NCBI RefSeq assembly: GCF_000423925.1
Contig: NZ_KE384108.1
Span: forward strand, 10,984 to 74,983
From: Butyrivibrio sp. VCD2006
Lineage (GTDB): Bacteria > Bacillota > Clostridia > Lachnospirales > Lachnospiraceae
DNA: 64,000 bases
Reading direction: 5' to 3'
The notes under the pieces were generated by a model, which was not told the DNA's origin, made no database searches, and saw nothing but the letters and a program-made list of their open reading frames with translations. A program made the position numbers and the translations under genes. Each line of letters opens with the position of its first letter. Position 1 is the first letter of the stretch. Shown here piece by piece: positions 1 to 7,750 of this stretch.

Positions 1-693
1 GATATCACTAATCCTACGCAAAATGATACTGAATCTTCTTCAGTAAATACTAGCGAAGAAGATAATAATGATACAACCAATAATGTAGGTTATGTCACCA
101 CTGATCCTTCACAAGATGAAACAGAATCATCTACGGTGAACGATAACGAAGATGTTAGTAATAGCGACTCATCTAATGATAACGATAGCGAAAATACTAC
201 TAATAATGAGAACATAACTAACAATGCTGAAAGTGCAGATAATAATACTTCGCAGAATGACGCTGTATCTGCTACGGAACCTACTAATCAAAGCAATACT
301 AATACGGGTACTTCAAGTAATGCTACGGAAGATAGCGCCAATTCTACACAGAAGGACGTAACTCCGGATTCAACAACTGCTGAAAAAATAGACAGTAGTT
401 TAAAAACAAGTAAGGTATCAAAGATTTCTGCCGGAAATAAATCAATCACGATTAAATGGAAAAAGCAGACAAAGCAAGTAAGTGGTTACGAGATACAATA
501 TAGTACTGATAAGAATTTTGAAAATGATGTAAAGTCTCTGAATGTTAAAAAGAACACAAAAACATCTAAAACAATCAAAAAGCTCAAATCTGGTAAAAAG
601 TATTATGTAAGGATTCGCACTTACAAAAAAGTAGATGGCAAGAAGGTTTATTCCAAGTGGAGTAAAACAAAGAGTGTGAAGACTAAGAAATAA
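1..693 (+). CDS. C-terminal part of a secreted Fn3-domain surface protein (5' end outside window)
   Basis: The frame is open from base 1 to the TAA at 691-693, so the start lies upstream. A GTG at 136 is inside the same frame and is not needed as a start. The first ~130 residues are a low-complexity Asn/Asp/Ser/Thr/Glu linker. The last ~95 residues form a lysine-rich fibronectin type III domain with the pattern WKK...GYEIQYST...YYVRIRTYKK...YSKWSK. Such C-terminal Fn3 domains are common on large Lachnospiraceae extracellular proteins, where they act as spacers or adhesion modules. The N-terminal function cannot be seen. A strong terminator follows at 817-862. Confidence 0.8.
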   Translation, partial: DITNPTQNDTESSSVNTSEEDNNDTTNNVGYVTTDPSQDETESSTVNDNEDVSNSDSSNDNDSENTTNNENITNNAESADNNTSQNDAVSATEPTNQSNTNTGTSSNATEDSANSTQKDVTPDSTTAEKIDSSLKTSKVSKISAGNKSITIKWKKQTKQVSGYEIQYSTDKNFENDVKSLNVKKNTKTSKTIKKLKSGKKYYVRIRTYKKVDGKKVYSKWSKTKSVKTKK

Positions 694-816
694 TTAAGAT
701 TGTGAAATGTGACTTCTCTTTTCGTATCGTGTGGTTGACACCGCTTTTGTAACTCAAATTTATCAGTAATCATAAAAAGTAAAACAAAACATCATCATTA
801 TATAGTACAGATAAAG

Positions 817-862
817 CCTTCCAACATTCTCAATCGTGAGGAGAATGTTGGAAGGTTTTTTT
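817..862 (+). terminator. Rho-independent terminator after the Fn3 protein
   Basis: A perfect 15-bp stem (817-831 with 841-855), a 9-nt loop and a run of seven T. It lies 124 bases past the stop of the Fn3 gene. The rest of 694-1013 shows no gene. Confidence 0.9.
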
Positions 863-1013
863 GATCCACCACAACACAAACGATGAAGATATAATATCCT
901 GCATTCCATGGTATCATATAAATGTAATTGCAAATCCTAATTCCAACTGAAAATAATCTGTTATAATATCATTACCAAGAGATGACGATATAAACATATA
1001 GAGGTTTAATACA

Positions 1014-1457
1014 TTGAGAATATATTTAGATAATTGCAGCTATAATAGGCCTTATGACGATCAAAGTAATATGCAGGTTCAGCTCGAGGCGCAATCAAAG
1101 CTCTTTATTCAGAATAGTATTAAAGATGGTAAATATGACCTCGTGTCATCATATACATTACAGTATGAGATCAGTAAAAATCCATTTGATATGAGGCGAA
1201 ATGCTATAGAAGAATTCATAGAGCAGAATGCCAAATACTATGTTGATTATAATCGAGAACCCGAGTTAACAGCTATTGCGTCGGAGATCATGGAAACCGG
1301 TGTTAAAGAAAAAGATGCATATCATGTTGCATCAGCAATTTTCGGTGGATGTGAGTATTTTATCAGTACAGACAAGAGGCTTTTGAAATACACATCTGAA
1401 AAGATAAAACTTGTTACTCCCGTAGAATTTGTGTCAGAAACGGAGGGCGATGAATAA
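1014..1457 (+). CDS. PIN-domain protein, likely toxin of a type II toxin-antitoxin pair
   Basis: 147 residues starting at TTG. The N-terminal MRIYLDNCSYNR supplies the first PIN-fold aspartate (D6). The KDAYHVASAIFGGCEYFISTDKRL stretch near residues 100-124 is the typical PIN C-terminal acidic motif (D102 region and the TDKRL aspartate). PIN proteins are Mg-dependent RNases, and in two-gene cassettes they are usually toxins. The next gene overlaps by one base (TAATG), which implies translational coupling. Here the small partner lies downstream, whereas in VapBC the antitoxin is usually upstream. The start is weak: there is no clear Shine-Dalgarno, only GAGG at 1001-1004. Confidence 0.75.
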   Translation: MRIYLDNCSYNRPYDDQSNMQVQLEAQSKLFIQNSIKDGKYDLVSSYTLQYEISKNPFDMRRNAIEEFIEQNAKYYVDYNREPELTAIASEIMETGVKEKDAYHVASAIFGGCEYFISTDKRLLKYTSEKIKLVTPVEFVSETEGDE

Positions 1458-1684
1458 TGGCAAGTAGTACAGTAGAACTTATGAACAAAGGTATGGAATG
1501 CCTTAAGAATAATCTTGGCGTAGTTGATGCGGAAATGTTTATTTCTCTTATTATCCGAGAAAAATTTGACTATACTCGCTGGCAGCGCGAATATTTTGAT
1601 AATATGGAGTCTGGCGAGTTTAATGAAAAAGCTGTTGAATACGCTAAAGATCATCCCTTTAAGGGGAACGCACAAAAGCTTTAA
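1457..1684 (+). CDS. Small partner of the PIN protein, putative antitoxin
   Basis: 75 residues whose ATG shares its A with the TAA stop of the PIN gene. It is predicted mostly helical, with an acidic/aromatic C-terminal half (YTRWQREYFDNMESGEFNEK and a KDHPFKGN end). I do not recognise a named DNA-binding fold. The antitoxin role rests only on size, coupling and neighbour. The two genes sit just upstream of the island boundary at 1920 and could belong to it or to the flank. Confidence 0.6.
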   Translation: MASSTVELMNKGMECLKNNLGVVDAEMFISLIIREKFDYTRWQREYFDNMESGEFNEKAVEYAKDHPFKGNAQKL

Positions 1685-1854
1685 ATAATTAAGCACTTGA
1701 TAAAACAATCCCTGACTTTTTTCTGAGCTATAAACAAAATCAGAGTTTTTGTAATGATCTGAAATACTTGTCGACTGATGATGAAGCCGATAGTTGGGAG
1801 GCAACACTAAAACCTGTACTTTATAGCAGTTGGCAGATAAACCAAAAATGGCCA

Positions 1855-1903
1855 TTAAAGAGAGCGAGTCACACAATGGTGCGGCCACTCTCTTTAAATT
1901 TGT
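1855..1903 (+). terminator. Possible terminator before LMW-PTP copy A
   Basis: The 10-bp arms TTAAAGAGAG and CTCTCTTTAA (1855-1864, 1888-1897) enclose a loop with extra GAGT/ACTC pairing, followed by a T-rich stretch. It is moderate rather than strong. It ends the transcription unit just before the GGAGGAG and ATG of copy A. Confidence 0.5.
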
Positions 1904-1919
1904 TTTTGAAGGAGGAGTA

Positions 1920-2012
1920 ATGAAACCAATCAGCATTCTTTTTGTCTGCCACGGCAGCATTCCAACAAAAGTGGTAAAATGCAGTGCTTTAGGCACTTGC
2001 CAACTTCTTTGA
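1920..2012 (+). other. Junction copy A: duplicated 5' end of LMW-PTP gene (att-like)
   Basis: A GGAGGAG site and ATG at 1920 begin MKPISILFVCHGSI, the start of an LMW-PTP (compare MIKILFVCHGNICRS at 27271). After ILFVCHG it diverges and stops at 2012, so the phosphatase body is absent. The shared core TTTGTCTGCCACGGCA matches copies B and E. It is the most distal of five such copies and is read here as an old attachment-site half. Confidence 0.65.
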
Positions 2013-2349
2013 TTCTCAGGAAAAGTATAAGAATGTGATTTTCTCCGGAGTTGATTATCTTCTTGGCTGTAACAGTATGGATGTTAGTTATGTGACGGGA
2101 AATGGTGAGAAAGCCTACAAGAATACTCATCTTCGCCCGACAGCTATTGATGATATCGAAGAACCCTGGCCGGGACTTGTATCCGGTGGCCCTAATGTGG
2201 GATTGCAGGACGAGAGAGATCAGACACTTCCCAAGGATCTGCCGCCTATGAAATTTTATCTGGATCATATAGACTGCTATTCATTAAATGAGATTACAAT
2301 TTACTGGAATTCACCCCTGGTTTTTGTTATGGCCGGCCTTTTGAAATGA
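1993..2349 (+). pseudogene. C-terminal fragment of a GH9 endoglucanase
   Basis: The frame is open from just after a TAG at 1990. It reads NVIFSGVDYLLGCNSMDVSY, then VTGNGEK, HLRPTAIDDIEEPWPG, LVSGGPNVG and YSLNEITIYWNSPLVFVMAG. These are the conserved C-terminal blocks of family 9 cellulases: YLLG-N, the catalytic-side H-RPS and the E of NE-ITxxWN. Only ~118 of the family's 450 or more residues remain, with no start codon, signal peptide or catalytic aspartates, so it is a remnant. It begins within the tail of junction copy A, which suggests truncation during an integration or deletion. Confidence 0.8.
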
Positions 2350-2354
2350 TGTGT

Positions 2355-2397
2355 AAGCACCCAGAAACACAGAAAAAGTGTTTTGGGGTGCTTTTTT
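2355..2397 (+). terminator. Terminator after the GH9 remnant
   Basis: The stem AAGCACCC-GAAACAC / GTGTTTTGGGGTGCTT (2355-2370, 2378-2393), with one or two mismatches, ends in six T. It is probably the original terminator of the lost cellulase gene. Confidence 0.85.
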
Positions 2398-2525
2398 ATG
2401 AAAAGTATAAAATAACAATAAACTGATATTTTATGTGCATTTAATAGTATATTGGTGCCTCTAATGTATAATTTTAGGTGCAGATATATGCATCCTGATG
2501 GTTGTATTTAGTAAAAGGGGGCCCT

Positions 2526-4925
2526 ATGAAGAAAAGGATATTTGGCAGCATATTGGTGGTAGCGATTACTGTGTGTTTGATATGCGTTGCATGTGGAAAA
2601 AGTAAGACGACGGCTTTATCTGAATATTGGGCTGTGGATTCTGAGGCAGCTGAAAGTCTTCGCAGCTATGTGACGAAGGTTACAAATAAAAATGATACGG
2701 CTAATTTTATACCTAAGGAGGATAGAATAGCTGTATTTGATATGGATGGAACGTTGACCTGTGAGACCTTCTATACCTATTATGACACCATGATGTTTAT
2801 AAACTTTTGCCTTATTGATCACCCTGAACGAGTTTCTGATGAGCTTAAGGCTGCAGCAGCTGAGATAATGCCGGGATACACCGCAGGAGAAGAGCTTGCA
2901 AGGAATTTTGCAAAGGCTTATGCCGGAATGACTGTTAAGGAACTCTATGACTATGCGGTGGAATTTGGTCAGAAGCAGACTGACAGCTTTGAAAACATGC
3001 GCTATATCGACGGCTTTTATCTGCCAATGGTTGAGGTGGTGAAATACCTCTATGAAAACGATTTTACAATTTATGTGGTAAGCGGTACTGAGCGCACTAC
3101 CAGTAGAGCGATTGTTGCAAATTCACCTATCTGTGAATACGTTTCGCCTGCCCACGTTATAGGCACCGAGTTTGAAGTGAAAGTAAAGGGAAATGAGGAC
3201 ATCTCTTCAAATATGGACTATAAGTATGCTGATGGCGATGAACTGGTATTTACAGGCGGGTTTATTCAGAAGAACCTTAATGCAAATAAGACAATCTGGA
3301 TAGAAAGAGAAATTGGACAGTATCCAGTTCTGGCTTTTGGAAACAGCGGCAGCGATACCAGTATGATGAACTATGCTTTGGATAAAAGAAATCCCTATCC
3401 TTCAGCAGCTTATATGGTAGTTGCAGATGATGATGTTCGGGAATGGGGAACTCAGGACTGGGAAGAAAAATCAGCAGGCTATAGGGAGGCTGGCTATATC
3501 CCTGTTTCCATGAAAAATGATTTCCTTAAGATTTATCCGGATACAATCAAAAGGGCTGACGTGCAGTATGTAGAACCTGAAGCAGATGCTGCCAAAGCTT
3601 CGGATACGCCGGATGACAGCGCCGCTTTGGAAACTAATGATGAAAGTGTCGCTTTGGAAGCTTCAGATGAAAGCACCGACTTGGAAATCTATGATGAAAA
3701 CACAAGAACCACACTTTCAAGGGAAGGCTATACTCTTGAACAAGCAGTTGTTTTAAGCAGGCACAACATCCGGGCACCTCTGTCCGGAGCCGGCTCTGCG
3801 CTTGATACAATAACACCCCATAAATGGTTTGACTGGTCCGCACAAGCCAGTCAACTTTCAGTTAGAGGAGGAATTCTCGAGACAGAGATGGGACAGTTTT
3901 TCAGAAAATGGTTAGAGGCTGAGGGACTTTTTGAAGAAAACTATCAGCCCTTGGATGGAGCAGTACGCATCTATGCCAATTCCAAGCAAAGAACTATAGC
4001 TACGGCACGCTTTTTTGGTGCCGGGCTTTTGCCGGTTTCTGACGCTGACATTGAATATCACAGCGAGTTTGACACAATGGATCCGGTATTCAATCCTGTT
4101 TTCACATACATTTCGGAGCCTTACGTGGAAGATGTTGAGGCTGAGATACACGATAAATTTGATTCTGTTATCGAGAGTCTTAGTGATAACTATGCTTTGC
4201 TTGAGAATGTGATAGATGTAAAGGATTCGGATGATTATAAGAGTGGCGAATTTTCAGGATTTGCGACGGATGATTCCGAATTTACCCTTGAGGAGGGGAA
4301 AGAACCCATTGTGGCAGGCTCTTTAAAGAAAGCCTGCTCGATAAGTGATGCACTGGTTTTGCAGTATTATGAAGAGCCTGATGCAAATAAAGCTGCTTTT
4401 GGACATGAGCTTTCAGATAAGGATTGGGAAGCTATATCTGAAATAAAGGATGTTTACGGAGACGTTCTTTTTACTGCTCCTTCCATAGCTACAAATCTGG
4501 CACATCCTCTTCTTGAGGAAATCCTAAAAGAGCTTACAACTGATGGAAGACAGTTTATTTTTCTTTGCGGACATGATTCCAATCTGGCAAGTGTCACCGC
4601 GGCTCTCGGAGTCGATGAATACAGCCTCCCGGATACAATTGAGAAGAAGACACCTATAGGATCAAAGCTTGTAATCAGCAGATGGAGAGATGACGCCGGA
4701 GAAGAGTTTATCAGTATCGATATCGTATATCAGAAAACTGAGCAGCTCCGCGGACTTTCTCTTCTTGGAGCAGATAACCCTCCCGGAATCTACAGCCTTG
4801 GGCTTACTGGATTAGAGAAAAATGCAGATGGACTGTACAAGGCAGAAGATGTTCTGAAGCGTTTTTCAGAATCTATAGATGCCTATGATTATTTGGTTGA
4901 AGAGTACATGGACAATGCGGCATAA
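2526..4925 (+). CDS. Lipoprotein fusing a HAD phosphatase domain to a histidine acid phosphatase domain
   Basis: 799 residues. The ATG at 2526 follows AAAAGGGGGC, and an upstream in-frame TTG is less likely. Residues 1-23 form a lipoprotein signal with lipobox ICVAC (C23), so the protein should be anchored outside the membrane. Residues ~65-345 carry a HAD domain with nucleophile motif FDMDGTLT (D72, D74) and a later GNSGSDTSMM motif. A Glu/Asp/Ser-rich linker (~355-395) follows. Residues ~405-799 resemble the histidine acid phosphatase/phytase branch, with SRHNIRAP (R412, H413 nucleophile) and a distal CGHDSN proton-donor motif. Both halves are predicted phosphomonoesterases. A role in releasing phosphate from organic phosphates is inferred. 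An acylphosphatase gene follows after 44 bases. Confidence 0.8.
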   Translation: MKKRIFGSILVVAITVCLICVACGKSKTTALSEYWAVDSEAAESLRSYVTKVTNKNDTANFIPKEDRIAVFDMDGTLTCETFYTYYDTMMFINFCLIDHPERVSDELKAAAAEIMPGYTAGEELARNFAKAYAGMTVKELYDYAVEFGQKQTDSFENMRYIDGFYLPMVEVVKYLYENDFTIYVVSGTERTTSRAIVANSPICEYVSPAHVIGTEFEVKVKGNEDISSNMDYKYADGDELVFTGGFIQKNLNANKTIWIEREIGQYPVLAFGNSGSDTSMMNYALDKRNPYPSAAYMVVADDDVREWGTQDWEEKSAGYREAGYIPVSMKNDFLKIYPDTIKRADVQYVEPEADAAKASDTPDDSAALETNDESVALEASDESTDLEIYDENTRTTLSREGYTLEQAVVLSRHNIRAPLSGAGSALDTITPHKWFDWSAQASQLSVRGGILETEMGQFFRKWLEAEGLFEENYQPLDGAVRIYANSKQRTIATARFFGAGLLPVSDADIEYHSEFDTMDPVFNPVFTYISEPYVEDVEAEIHDKFDSVIESLSDNYALLENVIDVKDSDDYKSGEFSGFATDDSEFTLEEGKEPIVAGSLKKACSISDALVLQYYEEPDANKAAFGHELSDKDWEAISEIKDVYGDVLFTAPSIATNLAHPLLEEILKELTTDGRQFIFLCGHDSNLASVTAALGVDEYSLPDTIEKKTPIGSKLVISRWRDDAGEEFISIDIVYQKTEQLRGLSLLGADNPPGIYSLGLTGLEKNADGLYKAEDVLKRFSESIDAYDYLVEEYMDNAA

Positions 4926-4969
4926 TAATTACCGGTACATCAACTGGTAAAAGAACGGGATTAAGATTT

Positions 4970-5245
4970 ATGTCAGAAATAATCAGAGTACATCTGAATT
5001 TTAAAGGATATGTGCAGGGAGTTGGTTTTAGATATACTGCGTATCACACTGCAACCATGTACGGCCTTACCGGCTGGGTAAAAAACGAGTGGAACGGCTC
5101 TGTTACTGTGGAAGCCCAGGGAGATCCCGCTACCATAGATATGTTTATCCAAAAAGTAAAGGATGGACAATTCATAGAAGTGCTTGATATGACAAAAGCG
5201 ACTATCCCACCGGAGGATGAAAGCAGTTTTCAGATTAGGTATTAA
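4970..5245 (+). CDS. acyP: Acylphosphatase
   Basis: 91 residues, the usual family length. It has the hallmark FKGYVQGVGFRYT, where the R binds the carboxyl-phosphate, and the second signature GWVKNEWNGSVTVEAQGD, whose Asn is catalytic. Acylphosphatases hydrolyse acyl phosphates such as acetyl phosphate in the cytoplasm. The gene is 44 bases after the phosphatase lipoprotein and probably cotranscribed with it. The Shine-Dalgarno is weak. Confidence 0.9.
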   Translation: MSEIIRVHLNFKGYVQGVGFRYTAYHTATMYGLTGWVKNEWNGSVTVEAQGDPATIDMFIQKVKDGQFIEVLDMTKATIPPEDESSFQIRY

Positions 5246-5262
5246 AGCGAGGTATTAACTTC

Positions 5263-5436
5263 GTGAAAAACGATCAAGAAAAGCTACTGTCTTCATATAT
5301 GGAATTATGGATATTATACGTTCTCAGGATGTATTCAGATGATGAGAATCCAATGACAGTTGCACAAATATCTGCTAAAGTGACTGCTTTGACGGGGCTG
5401 TTAATGACGATATCAAGCGGGAATTGCCGGATGTAA
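5263..5436 (+). pseudogene. N-terminal remnant, possibly of a WYL-type regulator
   Basis: A GTG-started frame of 57 residues reads ELWILYVLRMYSDDENPMTV then AQISAKV. This resembles the first winged-helix region of Lachnospiraceae WYL regulators (compare ALYKILIKNTDEQHPIS at 10403). It then runs out of homology and ends inside the next gene in another frame. It looks like the 5' stump of a gene joined by deletion to a YhcG-like gene. The assignment is tentative. Confidence 0.35.
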
Positions 5437-6548
5437 AATCATTTTCGCCAAGAAACCTATTATACATGCATCAGTTCTATAGGCTTTATTCTGAAGAGAC
5501 AATCACGCCACAGGTTGTGGCGCAATTAGGTGAGGCTGAAATTACGCCACAGGTTGTGGCGCAAATGAATATCTTTATGATTCCGTGGGGACATCACAGG
5601 TTTATTATCGATAAATGTAAAGATGATCGGAACAAAGCGCTTTTCTATGTTGAAAAGACATTGGAGAATAACTGGTCCAGGGCGGTACTTCAGAACTTTC
5701 TTGATACTAACCTTTATGAGAGACAGGGAAAGGCAATCTCAAATTTTGAAAAAACATTGCCTGCAACGCAAAGTGACCTTGCACAGGAAATGACAAAAGA
5801 TCCGTATAATTTTGATTTCCTTACTATGACAGAGGGATATTACGAGAAAGAGTTGAAGGATGCTCTTATGAATAATATATCTCAGTTCCTACTGGAACTG
5901 GGCACAGGTTTTGCATTTGTAGGACGAGAGTATCGATTGGAAGTAGGGGATACAGAGCAGTTTATTGATATGCTTTTCTACAATATTACCCTGCACTGCT
6001 ATGTTGTGATAGAGGTCGTGATAGAGACAAGCAATTTGATCATGAAAAAAGCTGTATTTGGTGACTGGGAGCAGCTGTACCGAAATATAACAAGCCGACC
6101 GGAGTCTGCCAAATATATGCTATGGAAGATCGATGATTCTGAGGAAGAATCAAAGGACAGGATGCTTCGGACTCTTGATTTTCAAAGTAAAGAAAAGTAT
6201 GCGCTTACCGTATATCTGAAAACGGAAAGCGGATTAGAGGCCATTGGATGGGCATCCATGTGTGAGGTCAATCCTGGTGTATATGAGGATATGGGAATCG
6301 CCATTGGACCCGACTTTGTCGGAAAAGGATATGGAAAACAGATTCTAAATGCATTGTGCGATGAGGCAAGAAATCAAGGTGCGAAGGAGTTTCACTGTAG
6401 TTATCGTGAAAAGAATCTGGCTTCAAAAAGATTGCAGGATGCATGCGGGTTTAAGTTTGACTACAGGTCTGAGGAGAAAACAGACCCCAGAACGGGAGAA
6501 ATATACGTGGTGGTGAACGCTAAAAAAGATCTTCAGTATGTAGTTTGA
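5403..6548 (+). pseudogene. Chimeric ORF: YhcG/DUF1016-like nuclease fragment joined to a GNAT acetyltransferase
   Basis: The YhcG-like part starts at NDDIKRELPDVKSF (5403) in frame with a TTG at 5424. It runs through SPRNLLYMHQFY, ITPQVVAQ (present twice by a short duplication), ENNWSRAVL, NLYERQGKAI, DPYNFDFLTM and GFAFVGREY to LHCYVVIE near residue 193. The nuclease family should continue with the catalytic E-x-K and ~120 more residues. Instead the frame passes directly into IETSNLIMKKAVFGDWEQLY, the usual start of a GNAT N-acetyltransferase, with an acetyl-CoA loop GPDFVGKGYGKQI. The fusion is probably a deletion product: the nuclease half is N-truncated and lacks its active site, while the acetyltransferase half could be functional. 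Confidence 0.7.
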
Positions 6549-6627
6549 TCAGCTCGAATAGTCGAAGGTTGTCGATAAGACTGAAGTTAATTCTTATGTT
6601 GGCTTTTGTAAGGAGGGAAGGAAAAAG

Positions 6628-7287
6628 ATGAAATACCAATACAAAGAAATGCCTGAATCTATGAGTGGGACATACGGAGAATTTGCAAAAAACTTCGGAT
6701 TTGATTGGAAAGAATTTATAATGGGAATACCGACACCGATGTTTCTTGTCACAACCTATAAATCTAATGGACAGCCAAATGCTACGATGCAGTCATGGGC
6801 AGGGTTTACGAGTGCGAATCATGGAGGCGGGTATTACGTGATTCTATGCAGCGTGAATAAGAGAGGACATCTTTACCAAAGCTTAAATGAAAAGAAGGTA
6901 GCAGTGCTAAATTTCATGTCATCTGATTTATACGAAGCCTGCATGAAGACAATACAGAACAATCAGTTCGAGGCGGATGAGATAACTTCGTCAGGGCTTA
7001 CTGCGGAGAAAGCTTCATGGGTAGAAGCGCCGATGGTCGCTGAATGTTTCATGAACCTTGAGTGTAGGTATTTGTGGGAGAAAGAAATTGTACCGGGTGA
7101 TGATCATGTTATGATCTGCCTTGAAGTCGTAGGCGGGCATATAGAGAAGGATTATATGGAGGATATGTTTGGAGATAAAGGGGTTCTTTACAATGTCCAT
7201 TATCCGATAAATCCGGAAGACGTGAAAGAAAAAGGTTGCGATTATGTGGCTGCACTTAGGAAAGTAAATCAATCCTACGAATATTGA
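6628..7287 (+). CDS. Flavin reductase-like FMN-binding protein
   Basis: 219 residues with a strong AAGGAGG ten or more bases before the ATG. The middle reads GIPTPMFLVTTYKSNGQPNATMQSWAGF, the FMN-binding split-barrel signature of flavoredoxin/flavin reductases, followed by YYVILCSVNKRGHLY and HVMICLEVVGGHIE. Such proteins bind FMN and transfer electrons or reduce flavins in the cytoplasm. The substrate cannot be inferred. It lies between the chimeric ORF and junction copy B, so it may be cargo of the A-B island layer or old chromosome. Confidence 0.8.
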   Translation: MKYQYKEMPESMSGTYGEFAKNFGFDWKEFIMGIPTPMFLVTTYKSNGQPNATMQSWAGFTSANHGGGYYVILCSVNKRGHLYQSLNEKKVAVLNFMSSDLYEACMKTIQNNQFEADEITSSGLTAEKASWVEAPMVAECFMNLECRYLWEKEIVPGDDHVMICLEVVGGHIEKDYMEDMFGDKGVLYNVHYPINPEDVKEKGCDYVAALRKVNQSYEY

Positions 7288-7353
7288 TGAGATATGAAAT
7301 ATATGCGCAAAATTACGATTGAAAAAAATTCTGAAGTGTAAAGGATACGAAAA

Positions 7354-7392
7354 ATGATAAAGGTACTTTTCGTCTGCCACGGCAGGATTTAA
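7354..7392 (+). other. Junction copy B: LMW-PTP gene 5' end (att-like)
   Basis: ATGATAAAGGTACTTTTCGT then CTGCCACGGC encodes MIKVLFVCHGRI and stops at TAA 7390-7392. It shares the core TTCGTCTGC with C, D and E and the downstream CACGGCA with A and E. It marks the right edge of the A-B layer and the left edge of a 158-bp B-C layer. Confidence 0.75.
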
Positions 7393-7447
7393 TGCCAAAT
7401 CGAGGAATAGCGGAAATAAGCCATTTGTGGGCGGAGTGGTATCTGAT

Positions 7448-7465
7448 TTACACCTTGCTTACACC
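7448..7465 (+). promoter_or_regulatory. Integrase arm-type sites in the B-C remnant
   Basis: Two direct TTACACC heptamers start 11 bases apart (7448, 7459), the second followed by TTTTG. The same pair occurs next to copies C (7605, 7616) and D (17674, 17685). A pair 12 apart occurs between the integrase gene and copy E (27156, 27168). This placement on both ends of the element suggests integrase arm binding sites. Confidence 0.5.
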
Positions 7466-7511
7466 TTTTGTTCTGAGGTTATATAGCGTACTGAAAGAGA
7501 GAGTATAAGAG

Positions 7512-7690
7512 ATGGTAAAAATACTGTTCGTCTGCTGGTTCAAAAGATTTCAGTAGAGCAGTAAGCATTGAGAATAAGGCGTTTTGAAGATATAACAAAC
7601 GGATTTACACCCCGCTTACACCTTTTGAGGTGAACTACCCGATGAATGATGAAAGCACTTTGCATAATGCAGGGCGCTTTTTTTCTTTGG
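7512..7690 (+). repeat. Junction copy C plus element left end (direct repeat with 17581-17760)
   Basis: Starts with ATGGTAAAAATACTGTTCGT then CTGC (MVKILFVC), diverges to TGGTTC and continues AAAAGATTTCAGTA. From there to the terminator at 7654-7684 it is closely similar to 17581-17760. It includes GTTTTGAAGA, CAAACGGATTTACACCCC, the paired TTACACC sites and GTGAACTACCCGAT. A repeated left end attached to a repeated target is expected when two related elements insert in tandem. Confidence 0.75.
7654..7684 (+). terminator. Terminator in element left end C
   Basis: AGCACTTTGCA-TAA-TGCAGGGCGCT followed by seven T. The equivalent hairpin is at 17724-17752 in copy D, so it is part of the element end. 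Confidence 0.85.
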
Positions 7691-7695
7691 ATTGA

Positions 7696-7725
7696 TTGAC
7701 AAAAAACTTTGGTTTGAGATACAAT
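7696..7725 (+). promoter_or_regulatory. Sigma-A type promoter for the AlbA/HATPase gene
   Basis: TTGACA at 7696, an 18-base spacer and TACAAT at 7720. The GGAGGA ribosome site at 7738 and ATG at 7751 follow directly, giving a short leader. Confidence 0.7.
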
Positions 7726-7750
7726 TTCTTTGGATTCGGAGGACAAAACT

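Noticed and set aside
1322-1996. 224-residue minus-strand frame
   Set aside because: Lies opposite the PIN pair and a terminator, with no ribosome site or motif.
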